Shown here piece by piece: positions 1 through 13,010 of a DNA stretch of 64,000 bases; within the stretch, counting starts at the first letter, position 1, and each line of letters begins with the position of its first letter. Source of the stretch: Paraescarpia echinospica (lineage: Eukaryota > Annelida > Polychaeta > Sabellida > Siboglinidae); contig CM034537.1 of NCBI GenBank assembly GCA_020002185.1, positions 5,956,465 to 6,020,464 of the forward strand, read 5' to 3'. A model generated the notes under the pieces. That model had not been told where the DNA came from, did no database searches, and saw nothing but the letters and a program-made list of their open reading frames with translations. The translations under genes were made by a program, and so were the position numbers.

Positions 1-3000
1 ACAGAGTATAAATATAAACACATCATCCTTGATCATCAAACACAGGGTATCAAGACATCAACTGTGTCCATCACCTTCAATGAAACGGAGTATCAATACA
101 TCTACAGGGTTCACAATTCGAAACCACAGAGAGTATCAACATAATCATAATGTCCATGATCCTCAACGACAGTGACAACACAACCAAAATGTACATGATC
201 CTCAGTCAACAGTGTCAACACATCTATATTATCCATGAACATCAACCACACAGAGTGTCCAACACATTCACACTGTCAATGATCTTCAAACACACAGAAT
301 ATCAATACATCTGCAGTATTCACAATAGTAAACCACGCAAGGTATCAACACATCCATGGAGTCTATGATTTTCAACCACACAGAGTATCAATACATCCAC
401 AGCATCCTTGATCATCAACTACAGAATATGAATTCATCAACAGTGTCCATGATCTTCAACGACACAGAGTATAAACAACTCCACACTGTGCTTGTTCCTC
501 AACCATACAATGTCAACACATACAATCTCTGCGAACCTCAACCAGCACATCCACAGTGTCCATGATCATAAACCACATAGTGTAAACACCTCCTTAGAAT
601 CCAATATCTTCAATGACACAGTGTCAACACAACCACACTATCCATGTTCATCAACTGTGTCAACAAAAAAACAATCTGCATGATCCTCAACCAGACAGGG
701 TATTAACACATCCATACTGTCCACGATAATCAACCACACGGAGTACCTTCATATCCACAGTGTCCTTTGTGATTAACCACAGTCAGTACCTACACATGGA
801 AGTGTCCTTGACCCTCAACTACACAGTTTTCATCATATCCGCCGTGTCCATGATCATAAATCACGCAGAATATAAATACATCCTTGAACCTCTATTACAC
901 AGTTGCCAACATATCTGCAATGTTCTTGATCATCAATCGCACAGTATTCATAACATCCGCAGTGTTATTGATCATCAACCAGATATTGTTCTATGCATCC
1001 AGGGTATCCACGATCATCAACCAGTCAGCGTACCAACACATTCACAGTGTCAATGTTTCTCAACTACACAGTGTCAACACATCCAGTCTTCATAATCCTT
1101 AACGACACATACTATCTATATGTATATCCACAATGTCCACGATCATCAACCAGGCAGAGTGTCAACACATCAACATTGTCCTTGATAATCAACTACACAG
1201 AGTACTAACACATTCACAGTGTCCTTGATCCTCAACTACACAGTTTCAACAAATCCAGTCTCCATGATCCTCAACCAGACTGGGTATTAACACATCCATA
1301 ATATCCATAATCCTCAAACATAGAGAATAGCAATACATATGTTGTATTCACAATATTAAACCATACAGAGTATCAATACATCTACATCCACCCTGTCCAT
1401 GATCTCCAATCACACAGAGTATAAATACATCTGGAGTTTTATAATAATACACCACACAGAGTACCATCACAATCACAGTCTCAATGATCCTCAATCACAT
1501 TGACAACACATACACCGTGTCCATGATCCTCAATCACAGTGAAAACACATCCACTATGTACATGATCCTCAGTGAACAGTGTCAACACATCCACAGTATT
1601 CATGATCATCAAGTACACAGAATGTTCAAGACATTCACACTGTCCATGATCTTCAACCACACAGAGTATCAATACATCCACAGCATCCTTGATCACCTAC
1701 AGAGTATGAACTCATCAACAGTGACCATGATCTTCAAAAACACAGAGTATAAACAAATCCACAGTGTGCTTGTTCCTCAACCATACAATGTCAACACATC
1801 CAATCTCTGCGATCCTCCACAGCCACATCCACAGTGTCCACGATCGTGAACCACACGGTGTAAACACATCCTTAGAATCCCAGACCTTCTATGACACAGA
1901 GTGTCAATACAACCGCAGTATCCATGAACATCAACTGCACAGTGCCCAAAACAGCCACAGTGTTTATAATCCTCAACCACGCAGAGTATAAACATTTCCG
2001 CAGTGTCTTCGATAATCAATCACACAGTGTACATCATATCCGCAGTGTCCTTAATCATCAACAACACCATGTCCATCAACCGCAGGGAGTATAAACACAT
2101 CCACAATGTCCATGGTCATCAGACACTCAGAGTATGTACACATCCACAGTGTATTTGAACAATAAACACACAGTGTCCAAATACATCCACAATGTCCATG
2201 GTCATCAACCACACAGAGTAACCTACACATCCTCAGTGTCCTTGGTCATTAACCACGCATAGCACCTACACATCCACATTGTCCCTGATCCTCAACCACA
2301 CAGTGACCCACACATCCGCAATATCCTTGATAATCAATCGCACATTTTTCGTGACATCGGCAGTGTTATTGATCATCAAAAACACAGTGTGCTATGCATC
2401 CACATTGTCCACAATCATCAACCAGACAGTGTTCCAACACATTCACAGTGTCATTGTTTCTCAACTACACAGTGTTAATACATCCAGTGTCCATAATACT
2501 TAACCACACAGAGTATCAATCAGCACATTCACGATGTCCAAGATCATCAACCAGACAGAGTATCAACACATCAACAGTGTCCTTAATAATCAACCACACA
2601 GAGTAACATCACATCCACAGTGTCCTTGATCCTCAACTTCACAGTTTCAACACATCCAGTATCCATGATCCTCAACCAGACTATGTATTTACACATCCAT
2701 AATATCCATAATCCTCAAACGTAGAGTATACCAATACATAAGTTGTGTTCACAATATTAAGCCACACAGAGTATCAATACATTAACAGTGTCCTTGATCA
2801 TCATCCACACAGCGTGTCCGACACCAATACATCTACAGTGTTTACAATACTAAACCTCACAGTGGCAACACCACCCCAGTTTCCACGTTCCGAAATCACA
2901 CAGTCTTAACATATACACAGCATCACTGTTCATCATCCACAGAGTATCGATACATCCCCACTGTCCATGATCTTCAATCACACAAAGTATAAATACATCT

Positions 3001-3221
3001 GGAGTTTTCACAATAATAAACCACAAAGAGTACCAAACACACACAGTGTCCATGATCCTCAACCACAGTGACAACACATCCAAAATTTACTTGATTCTCC
3101 GTCAACAGTGCCAACACATTCAAACTGTCCATGATCTTCAACCCCACTGAATATCAATACATCTGCAGTGTTCATAATACTAAACCATGCAGAGAGTCAA
3201 CACATCCATAGAGTCTACGAT
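1..3221. repeat. Degenerate minisatellite, period about 42 bp (left block)
   Basis: The whole stretch is variants of one unit containing phrases such as ATCAACCACACAGTGT, CACATCCACAGTGTCC and CCTTGATCATCAACC. Spacing between successive GTGTCC-like boxes measured in the sister block (5619, 5661, 5705, 5748, 5790) is 42-44 bp. Copies differ strongly from each other, so the array is old. Because the unit is close to a multiple of three and poor in stop-forming triplets, short open frames of 60-160 codons rich in His, Ser, Thr and Asn appear in several frames on both strands. They overlap each other and start anywhere, which I read as a by-product of the repeat, not as genes. The array is open at the left window edge. 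Confidence 0.9.
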
Positions 3222-3237
3222 CAGACCTGGGGCGGAA

Positions 3238-3385
3238 GTACTCAGTACTCGTGTACTCGAGTACATTTTTGAAGTACTCGTACTCGTACTCGTACTCATA
3301 AAACTTATGGGTCATGTACTCGTACTCGTACTCGTACTCATACTCATTGTACTCAGATTTTACGAGTACATTACGAGTACATCTG
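3238..3385. repeat. Left subterminal GTACTC/CGTACT array of the hAT element
   Basis: Runs of GTACTCGTACTC, interrupted by GTACTCAT and GAGTACAT variants, begin just inside the left terminal repeat. hAT transposases commonly bind repeated short motifs near the ends, so these are candidate binding sites; that role is inference. The apparent open frames here (runs of Glu-Tyr or Val-Leu) are artefacts of the hexamer. Confidence 0.8.
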
Positions 3386-4323
3386 AGTACTTTCTCAATA
3401 TATACTGGGAACAATTTATTTATTTGCAGTTATAAAATCAAACTTTCCTGAAATATTGAAATGCTCAACTATTTTTTTTAATACTTTGTTACTTCACATA
3501 GAATGCCACCTTGCCATCCCTACACATAGTACATCCTCATTCTCTGATAGTCATGAGTCCATGACTATGATACCCTAACATGGCAACAGGCAGCATCTTT
3601 CCCCAGTCAGAAACACCCTGTTAAGCAAACAATAATTGTAGGCTATCAGTTCAGGCCATAAAACAGTTTAATCAAGCCACCAGGATGTCCATAAAGAGCC
3701 AACTACTAGTAGCAGTTAACCCACCTGTTAGACAGGGAATGCATTTAATGTAGTCTGGAGACCATGCCACTTGGCACTGGCCGACAGTGCTAACTGCTAA
3801 GAACAAGAACTGCCAGTCTTCCTCTGTAGAAGTAAGGTGGCTCAAGTCAGATGTCACCCTACACTAATATAATCCGGTGCCAACTTAGTGTGACACCAGT
3901 GAAGCCATGTGGCATGATAGTCTAGGTCAGAGAGAACATGCACTGAGGGAGCAGAGATAAGAGAAATGCTAAACAAAGACATGTAGCCAGTGGGATGCCA
4001 GGTAACAAATCCTCCTGTTGGTTGCTTTGTTTTACATGCTTAACCTGGAGACAACCAGCAAAGTTCAAATGATTGGCTGGGGTATCCACTGGTCAGTCTC
4101 TTTTACCCACTCATTTGTGATCATTAAAGACAGATATCAACTTGATTGGCTAAGTTTTTTTCTCAAATGTCAATCGTACTTTATGATTGGTTTATGTGTG
4201 CCTAGTTGGTCAGTGAGTCAATATTGCCCCTAGATATATCATGACATTGATACCACTTGCCTACATTGCAGAGAGATCCACTAAATTGTCCATTAAGTTA
4301 ATTGGAGTATTGTTTGTTCAACT

Positions 4324-4494
4324 TTGTTGCAAGAGCTGAAGTATAAAACTAGTACTAGTAGCATGTCGACTGTACTTAGCCATTTTGTGATACTACCTAA
4401 CTCCACAGGGAATGTGTTAGGGAAATGCAAATACTGTAAGATCAAGATAAAAGGCCACATGAAAACGACTTCAAACTTTGTCAAGCATCTGAAG
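4324..4494 (+). pseudogene. BED-type zinc-finger exon of a hAT transposase (fragment)
   Basis: The frame reads a short leader, then a BED-like finger: a CKYCK cysteine pair near residues 37-41, a spacer, and TTSNFVKHLK with the first histidine. This matches the C-x2-C ... S-N-L-x2-H-L pattern of BED fingers in hAT transposases. The frame is followed at 4495 by GTAATT directly after the HLK codons, a plausible splice donor, so the second histidine would lie in a next exon. No downstream exon with the hAT catalytic core is seen before the right end at 4999; the body has been lost. The remaining residues up to the stop near 4548 look like intron read-through. A functional product is very unlikely. 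Confidence 0.7.
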
Positions 4495-4876
4495 GTAATT
4501 GTGATTTTTTTGTCTATGGTTGCATTGGTATTGATATTGTTAATTTAATCACGTCTTTTACCCAAAAATCAAATTTCTGATTCTCCCAGTGCACACTGTG
4601 TGTTTCACTAATTTCTTTCTCCATGCTATTTTACCTGAATCTAGGATATCTGCTGTACCTATGCCCATTGTTAGAAACACAAGTGCTAGCATGTTTAGTA
4701 AGAGTAAGTACATGCTTATTGCTCTATCCAGTACTGTATCCATAGTCGATGAAATAAAGAGGTTTTTTACAATTTTTTCAACTGCCATTGTATATTCACT
4801 TGTGCTGAGTTATATAAATTAGATTAATTTTAATAATTTTACAATACGTTATTATTTAATATTTATATTTACAAAA

Positions 4877-4988
4877 ATGTACTTGTACTCGTACTCATAC
4901 TCGTGAGAATGTACTCTTACTCGTACTCAGCTTTTAGCAATGTACTCGTCCATCGTCAAAGTACTCGTACTCATAAAAATTTACTCAG
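4877..4988. repeat. Right subterminal GTACTC array of the hAT element
   Basis: Repeated GTACTC units (for example CTTGTACTCGTACTCATACT and GTACTCGTACTCATAAA) end just before the right terminal repeat. They mirror the left array in motif content, supporting the view that both belong to one element. Confidence 0.8.
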
Positions 4989-4999
4989 CCCCAGGTCTG

Positions 5000-7760
5000 T
5001 GACTACGATTTTCAACCACACAGAATAACAATACATCCACAGCATCCTTGATCGTCTACAGAGTATGAACTGATCAACAGTGACCATGATCTTCAAAAAC
5101 ACAGAGTATAAACAACTCCACTGTGTGCTTGTACCTCAACCATACAATGTCAACACATCCAATCTCTGCGATCCTCAACCACCACATCCACAGTGTCCAT
5201 GATCGTAAACACATCCTTAGAATCCAAGATCTTCAACGACGCAAAGTGTCAACAAATCCGCAGTATCCATGATCATCAACTACACAGTGCCAAACACATA
5301 CAAAGTGTTTATAATCCTCAACCATACCGAGTATAAACATTTCCGCGGTGTCTTCGATCATCAACCACACAGTGTACATCACAACAGCAGTATCCTTCGT
5401 CATCAACAACAGTGTCCCTCAACTGAAGGGAGTATAAATACATCCACAATGTCCATGGTAATCAGTCACTCACGGTATGGACACACACACAGAGTCCTTG
5501 AATATTAATTACAGTGTCCAAACACACCCACAATGTCCATGGGTTTCAACCACACATAGTACCTACACATCCTCAGTGTCCTTGGTCATTAACCACGCAG
5601 AGCACCTACACATCCACAGTGTCCCTGATCCTCAACCACACAGTGTTCAACACATCCACAATGTCCAGGGTCATCAACCACACAGTGTTCACATCACATA
5701 TGCCGTGTCATTCGCGAATACCCACACTGAGTACCTACACATCGACAGTATCATTGACCCTCAACCACACAGTTTACATCACATCTGCCGTGTCCTTGAT
5801 CATCAACCACACAGTGTCCACGATCGAAAACCACACATTATAAACACATCCTTAGAATCAAAAATTTTCAATGACACAGAGTGTCAATACATCCGCAATA
5901 TCCAAGATCATCAATTGCACTGTGCCCAACACATCCACAGTGTTTATAATCCTCAATCACACTGAGTATAAACATTTCTGCAGAGTCTTCGATCATCAAT
6001 CACACAGTATACAGCACATGCGCAGTGTCCTTGATTATCAACAACAACATAGTGTCCATTAATCGCATGGAGTGTAAATACATCCACAATGTTCATGGTA
6101 ATGAGTCACTCAGTGTAAGTACACATCCACAATGTCCTTGAATATTAACCACACGGTGTCCAAACACATCCACAATGTCCATGGTCATCAACCACATGGA
6201 GTACATACATATCCACAGTGTCCTTCGTGATTAACCATAGTGAGTACGTACACATCGAAATATCCTTGAATCTCAACCACACAGTTTTCATCACATCCGC
6301 CTTGTCCTTGATCCTCAATCATGCAGAGTGTCAACACATCCACAGTTTCCTTGACCCTCTTCTCCACAGTTGCCAACACATCTGCAATGTTCTTGATCAT
6401 CAATCGCACAGTATTCGTCACATCCACAGTGTTAGTAATCATCAAACAGACAGAGTTCTATACATACACAGTGTCCACAATCATCAACCAGACAGAGTAC
6501 CAACACATTCACAGTGTCATTCTTTCTCAACTACACAGTGTCAACACATCCAGTCTTCATAATCCTTAACGGCACATGGTATCTATCAGCACATCCACAA
6601 TGTCCACGCTCATCAACCACACAGAGTATCAACACATCAACAGTGTCTTTGATAATCAACCACACAGAGTACCAACACAACCACAGTGTCTTTGATCCTC
6701 AACTACACAGTTTCAACAAATCAAGTCTCCATGATCCTCAACCAGACTGGGTATTAACACATCCATAATATCTGTAATCCCCAAACATAGAGAGTAGCAA
6801 TACATATGTTGTGTTCACAATATTAAACCATACAGAGTATCAATACATCAACAGGGTCCTTGATCATCAACCACCCAGCATGTCCAACACCAACACATCT
6901 ACAGTGCTTACAATACTAAACCACACAGTGGCAACACCCCCCCAGTTTCCACGTTCCGGAATCACACAGTCTTAACATATACACAGCATCATTGATCAGA
7001 GTATCGACACATCCACACTGTCCATAATCTCCAATCACACAGAGTATAAATACATCTGGACTTTTTACAATAATACCCCACATAAAGTACCATCACATAC
7101 ACGGTGTCCATGATCCTCAATCACAGTGAAAACACATCCACAATAACACAGTGTCCAACACATCCGCAATGTCCTTGATCATCAACCACACAGTTTTAAT
7201 CACATCAGCCATGTCCTTGTTCATCAACCACACAGAATACCAACACATCCACACTGTCCTTGATCCTCAACTACACCGTGTCAATACATCCAATTTGCAT
7301 GATCCTCAACCAGACGAGGAATTAACACATCCACACTGTCCACGATAATCAACCACACGGTGTACAGAAACATTCACAATGTCCGTGGTCATCAACCACA
7401 TGGAGTACCTACATAACCACAGGGTCCTTCGTGATTAACCACAGTGAGTACTTACACACCGAAGTATCCTTGACTCTCAACTACACAGTTTTCATCACAT
7501 CCGCCGTATCCTTGTTCATCAACCTCACAGAGTTCCAACACATCCACACTATCCTCGATCCTCAACTACACCGTGTCAATACATCTAATTTGCATTATCC
7601 TCAAACAGACAGGGTATTTACACATCCATAGTGTCCATGATAATCAACCACACGGTGTACATACACATTCACAATGCCCATGGTCATCAACCACACGGAG
7701 TACCTACATAACCACATGGTCCTTCGTGATTAACCACAGTGAGTGCCTACACATCGAATT
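5000..7760. repeat. Degenerate minisatellite, period about 42 bp (right block)
   Basis: This is the continuation of the left block after the hAT insertion, with the same unit vocabulary (ATCAACCACACAGT, CACATCCACAGTGTCC). It stops abruptly near 7760, after which the sequence has no repeat character. The longest open frame, 162 codons at 5477-5965, shows a loose His-Gln-Pro-His-Ser-Val motif with the repeat periodicity, but overlapping frames are also open and there is no plausible promoter, signal peptide or non-repeat domain. Confidence 0.9.
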
Positions 7761-9515
7761 TAATGGGACTGGTTAATCTAGAAAAACTTGAAACACTTAA
7801 AATATATCTAAATAACATTATTCTAACAAATCATTCAAGCTCTGAATTTTTTTAAATTCCATATTGAAACTTAATTTTATGTCAGAGTGAATCTAGGTGT
7901 ATACTGTATGATGAAGGCATCAAGAAAATTATTTTGTATCTATCATAAAATTGCTAGAAATCTGTATGCTTGTAGGAGCATGTCACAAAATTCACCACAA
8001 ATTTAACGAGTGTGAGTTGGAGGCTGCAGTCGCTTCCATTTTGAAATATGCATCAAATAGATGGGGAGGATACAGGTTTGAAGTAAGGAGGAATTTTCTT
8101 CTTAAATGTACCAAAGACCACATCACATTTAAAATTAGGACCTGGTGGCAAGCCAATTGGCCACCTCCCCTCCCCTCCCCCATAATTGAATTTCATGTTT
8201 CTCCATTTCCCATAACCACATTTTCTCCCCCTACCCTCCCCATCATTAATATATTTTAATATTTGCTCTCACCTCTACTCTTCCCCCCCCCCAGCCCAAC
8301 ATCAACAGCCTATTAAATCGGTTGCCCACTTTAGAGGGTTCTGCACTGCTTTCCATTGTAATCAGGTGGCTACTTTTCAACACAAGTCCTCACACCAAAA
8401 GGTGTTGAAAGGACTCCCCTCCATAATTAAATTATGAGTGCACACTATTTATAATTAAGCAGTTTGTGTGACATCGATTTTGATAGCAGAACTGGTACCG
8501 TTTGGCCATCCTTGTCCTCTTTATATTCATATTACATTTTTTACAAGAAATACCCAAACCATGAAATTCTAGCTGCTGGTCTGGTGAATTCATGGTAAAA
8601 TATCAAAGGGATGTCCTTAAATTGCCATAACACTCGTTTGTTGTTGACGTCGTGATCGTTACTGGCCTTCATTAATTTGATTGCTGTCAGATCAGGTTTT
8701 TTCCATGACCCCCATTGAATTGAATGTCATTATTTTACCCTTCCCACAACTGTCCTATATTTAAATGCAATAGCCCTAAGCTATTCCCCATAGAAAAAAT
8801 ATGTGGTAGTTATTTTATCCAGATTTATGTTTATCCTCAGAAATGGAGTCTCAGAATTTGGAAATGTTGACATAGAGCTATACGAGTATACATTTATAGA
8901 AGACGGCTCAAGACTATTGACTAGCTTGTTCCATCATTTAATTCGAGGGCTATTCCATATTTTCCTCGCCTCCACTCATCTTAAATGTTAAAATAAAATA
9001 AGTCATATTTAGATATTCCACTAATTTCTGTTCTCTCCAGCTAGTTTCATTTTAAATGGTAATTACTTGTTCATATATTAAACTAATCATATCCCGTATT
9101 TTTTCAGAATCGTGCTACAGCGACAAGACTGACTTTCACATAACCATCATCAGATGAAGAACAGTGATCAATTTAGGTGTAATTTCAGTGAAAATTAAAT
9201 ATTTTAAAATGAAATTGAATGTCTTATGTAATTCATATTTTGAAGGGAAACACTACAAATTAAGGGTGCAGGTGGTCTGAAAAGGGGGTGGGAGTGGGTC
9301 GTGCAAAAGTTGCTGAGAGGTGCAGAAAGGGTTGTTGGAAGGTTCCAAAAAGGTTGTGAGAAGGTCACCAATACGTTATGTATTGGTTGCTGGAAGGTCA
9401 TTTCACTACGTTGTCGAAACGTAGATGGGATTCTACACAATTACGTTACAATTACGTTGCAGCAACTTCACTTCACAACGTGATCATGACCAAAAACTGA
9501 CGTTGTGGCAACTGA
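7761..9515. other. Single-copy-looking DNA, no gene recognised
   Basis: A+T-rich sequence with short polypyrimidine stretches near 8160-8300. The open frame at 7951-8259 (102 codons) has no recognisable domain and a Pro-rich low-complexity tail. Nothing else is supported here. Confidence 0.5.
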
Positions 9516-9519
9516 TTTT

Positions 9520-9630
9520 GTATCGTCATCACCATCATTGTGAAGCTGTAGTGTCCCGTTATTGGGCAAAGGCCTCAGCATGTCGTTTCCAAATCTGCCT
9601 GTCTTGCGCTATCTCCCTATCTATTAACTC
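9520..9630 (-). mobile_element. 3' tail of a LINE reverse-transcriptase gene (fragment)
   Basis: On the minus strand the sequence reads IDREIAQDRQIWKRHAEAF, a stop, then a run of ATG/ATC-like triplets (CATCGTCATCACCATCATT on the plus strand). This is the typical last part of several invertebrate non-LTR elements, where a D-R-x2-W-(K/R)-R-x-V-x-A-(L/F) ending precedes a trinucleotide-rich tail. Only the extreme 3' end is present, as expected for 5'-truncated retrotransposition. Clade cannot be decided from so little. Confidence 0.5.
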
Positions 9631-11583
9631 CAAAGTTTAAATCTATATATACCCTAAAATAAAATTCATGTTTTTGAGAGACAAATTACATAATTTTAAT
9701 CAATTTTAATCACTTTTGGGGACATTGGTCCACAAAATGGGCACCAACCCAACACAATAGCTGTCTCCAAGTTGACAGGTTGTGACACAATAGTCTGTCT
9801 GCCACCTGATTCTTCTAGTCTGCACCTATATTTGATGGGTGTGGTCACTGGGGGTCTCCGGTCACTGTGGTTTCTGGCACCATGCTGAAAGCACATGTAT
9901 GTCAATTTGAATTGCCTGTGTGAAATCCTGCTGTGTCCATATGAGATGTCTGTGTAATAGTAACCAAGACAATTTAAGAAGAAAAGACAGGTAAGTGTGT
10001 ATTAATTTGTTTTCAGGAGATACATGAAGCAGTGCAAAATGTCATGTGGGAAACTAATCTGCTTTACTTTTTTACCAATGCTGAACCATTATCAGCATTA
10101 CACAATAACAGTCCTTCCCAATCTGGAGGTGGGTATTAAGTTGCACAATTGTGAAATATATATTTTTAATTCCACTGATTGTAAGCTTTAAAATTATACA
10201 TAGTTTGTTGAAATATATTCAGTATTTTTTATGATTGTTCAAAATTAAGTAAACTTTAAAAGTTTTGAGAAAAACATTTAAAAAGTCAGGTATGTGCAAA
10301 ATCAGTGCTCAATGTCAGTATTACATGTACTATTTTATTAGTTTAGATTATTTCTCGAGGAAAATAAGCTAAACACTGAAAGATGAGACTATAAGGGAGG
10401 CATTTCTGCCAAAATCAGAAAATTGATGGGATATGACATAGACAGCTATTTTGGCTCGAATGCAGTTTAAGTTTATATTTCATATGACACCTGTTCGCTG
10501 TTGCAGGTCACATATACGTTTTACTTGCTCAATATTTGTATTAATAAGTTTGGAAAATGTATCAGATTTTTCAATGTGGGAAGCAGTGGTCGCATACCAT
10601 CCCTTAATTAGGAAAACCTACTGAACCCCCCTTAACGCTCACCAAACACATCTAAACAAACCCCACACTTTGAGGCTCACTAAAATGGAACTATGATCCA
10701 CATTTTTACAGCCTATATTAATAATACAATACTAGTTTTTTGGTTCAAACATCAAAATAATAAATACATGGATAAAAACAGTACATTAAAAAATATACAA
10801 AGGTAAGATCCACTGATGCCACAATTTCGACGCAGTTACACAGCACATGTTGTTAATTGCATTGTTCTGTATAATGGGATTCACTGACTCTTGCTAATTC
10901 TAGTCAATAAATACAAACTAGCCTTTCTGATGACACATGTACGCCCTGCACAAGTTAATATTAGCAGTATCAAACATGGTTTACCATCAAATATGTGGCT
11001 AGCACTACCTCTCATAGACAGTCTGTTTCATATCCTGTTGGAATTTAAGTATAATCGAACTAGTGTGCACATGTGTGCATGCGTGTATGTTAACGTCTTC
11101 ATCTTAGATGGCTTGCAACCTAGGATGCCAAACTTTCAGGGACTAATCTACAACATCTTGGAAGAAAACTAACACCTATAGTAAACTCTATCTTTTCAAA
11201 ATTCCCCATTGATTACGGGTTTTGTAATGATTTTAGTTTTTGTACCGGATGTTAGACGGACCTAAATTGATTAGTAAAGGTGGTTCCAATCCAGGCGATT
11301 GGTCATCCAATCAGTTGAGCACATTATAAGTAAAGTGCATTGTGAATTACGTTATGATGAACATAATTTAAAAATTCTCAGGGCAACTGTCTTTCTGTGT
11401 CTGTGTGAATGAAACACCACCCGAAGGATGATCATTTTTGTAGTTGTGGCCAGTCACAAGGTAAAAGCCTTAACTAGAAAACAGTCAAAAGCCTTCCTGT
11501 TCAAAAGCCCCCTGCCTTAACCTACATAAATGTGACATCAATATATACAAATATATATGCAATTAGGCAGTATAACACTGGAA
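9631..11583. other. No gene recognised
   Basis: A+T-rich, without clear repeats or coding potential. Short open frames such as 10891-11172 (93 codons) show no family resemblance that I recognise. Confidence 0.5.
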
Positions 11584-11860
11584 GGGCTCCTACTGCTGGA
11601 GGCGGGTGGGGGAAATGACCACCCTCACCTTTACTAATCTGAATGTCATTTAATAATTGTTTGTGTAGTACCTCGATGAGAGTATGATTTGTTTTGCTTT
11701 ATTTCATTGATTGGCATATGTGATCTAATTCCTATTGGTACAATTATTAAATGACCTTTACCAACTACATCCACTCTTGTTTAATTTGTATTTCAAACAA
11801 GCTCAGGGTTCTGCCATTGAGCACCAGCAGGGTATAAATGATTATTTTTGTATACGTTAA
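11584..11860 (+). repeat. Dispersed repeat family, copy 1
   Basis: It shares with the inverted copy at 16308-16580 the ordered phrases CTACTGCTGGAGGC, GTGGGGGAAATGACC, TCATTTAATAATTGTTTGTG, TAGTACCTYGRTGAGAGTAT, ATGACCTTTACCAACTACAT and AGGGTTCTGCCATTGAGC. No open reading frame of interest. It behaves like a MITE or SINE-like dispersed repeat, or like one terminal repeat of a larger element. Confidence 0.75.
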
Positions 11861-12049
11861 AACAGTATTTATACAATGTGAGGCAAAAATGCCTATAAAT
11901 GCTTTGTTCAATGATAGTCTGCCAATGGTCCGGATTAAGTAAACACTTACATGGACTCAAAACGAGGCTGATTTGGGACCATTCCCTTTGTATTGTAATT
12001 CGACTGCATAACACGTCTTTGTTTTTCAACACAATGGAAGATTCAATGT

Positions 12050-12215
12050 GTTTATATATAACCTCGATGAGTATGTTTGTCTATATCTCATCGATCGATT
12101 GATATGTGATTTAATTCATGTTAGTAATGATGACCTTTATCAACAATTACTCTTGTGTAATTCATATAGCAAGCGAGCTCAGGGTTCTGCCTTAAGCATC
12201 AGCAGGGTATAAATA
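12050..12215 (+). repeat. Dispersed repeat family, copy 2 (partial)
   Basis: A partial, diverged copy in the same orientation as copy 1: ACCTCGATGAGTATGTTTGT, TGATGACCTTTATCAACA, then GCTCAGGGTTCTGCCTTAAG and CATCAGCAGGGTATAAATA. It lacks the CTACTGCTGGAGGC end. Confidence 0.7.
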
Positions 12216-12824
12216 TATATAGACATTAAAAAACACATGTCTATAAAAGGGGTAATGCTTGATCATTTTGTAAGATTAATATTCAATTAAATGTAGTTAT
12301 TTCCAAACTTTATTGTATTTGATTTGGGGACTCTCTTGGCTTATTTAAATAGTATTGATAACTACACACATGTTAACAAGATTAGTGTTGGCAATTTAAA
12401 TAATTTATTTAAACCTCACCATTTGATCCAAAATTGAGAGATTCGTTTATTTTAAACTTGACTGTGAACATATTTACTATTTGATTGTTTTGTTTATTAA
12501 CACTATTACATTTGAAAAAAAATCAAATTTATAGAATTCCTTCTGTGTGCCCGAGCCATAACATACAAAAGAAAAAACGTAAATGGTCATTATCAAAATA
12601 TTTAACAAACAAAACGTCACCTTGCTTGACCTTCACTCAACACACACTACACCATTTGAAGCTCCCCATGGTATCCCGTATTTACAGGGAGATAGTAGGC
12701 TTTCCAGTGGTATATGGCATGGCTATGAGTATATAGGTAGCACTAGCCAGACATTGTATTAAGTAACAATTTATTCCATCCAAAATAACACAAATATTCA
12801 GTAATTGAACACCATCTCAACCAG
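12216..12824. other. No gene recognised
   Basis: A+T-rich. The open frame 12485-12736 (83 codons) has no recognisable domain. Confidence 0.45.
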
Positions 12825-13010
12825 GCATAAGTTAATTTCAATTGTTAATTTGTGAATTAAACTAACTCCATTAACTTAATTTAATTTAATTAATTCACTT
12901 TTCTGGAAGAGGTTAATTTAATGTAATTTACTTTTTAAAATATCAATTAACTTTTAATTAACTTTGTTTTATTGGGTATTATTTTATGCATTTCTGAGGT
13001 AATTGTCCCT
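12825..13010. repeat. TTAATT-rich array, left
   Basis: Clustered TTAATTTAATT/AACTTTTAATT words. A similar cluster lies at 13680-13810, about 0.7 kb away. The pair resembles the subterminal arrays of the hAT element at 3222 in layout, and CAGG is found at the outer edge of both (near 12821 and, inverted, near 13806). No matching target duplication was found, so an element call is not justified. Confidence 0.5.

Larger units (their letters stand above)
3222..4999 (+). mobile_element. hAT-type DNA transposon relic inserted in the minisatellite
   Basis: The ends are an inverted pair: CAGACCTGGGGC at 3222 and GCCCCAGGTCTG ending at 4999. Flanking minisatellite carries CTACGAT on both sides (3215-3221 and 5003-5009), with 7 of 8 bases matching if TCTACGAT is compared with ACTACGAT, and two extra bases at the right junction. 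This is close to the 8-bp target duplication of the hAT superfamily. Inside are GTACTC-rich subterminal arrays and an exon coding a BED-type zinc finger, the usual N-terminal DNA-binding domain of hAT transposases. At 1.78 kb, with no catalytic domain or dimerisation domain visible, it is a deletion derivative that would need a transposase supplied elsewhere. Superfamily assignment rests on the BED finger plus duplication length. Confidence 0.8.

Noticed and set aside
5477..5965. 162-codon open frame with a His-Gln-Pro-His-Ser-Val motif
   Set aside because: It follows the 42-bp minisatellite period, overlaps other open frames and has no other gene signal.
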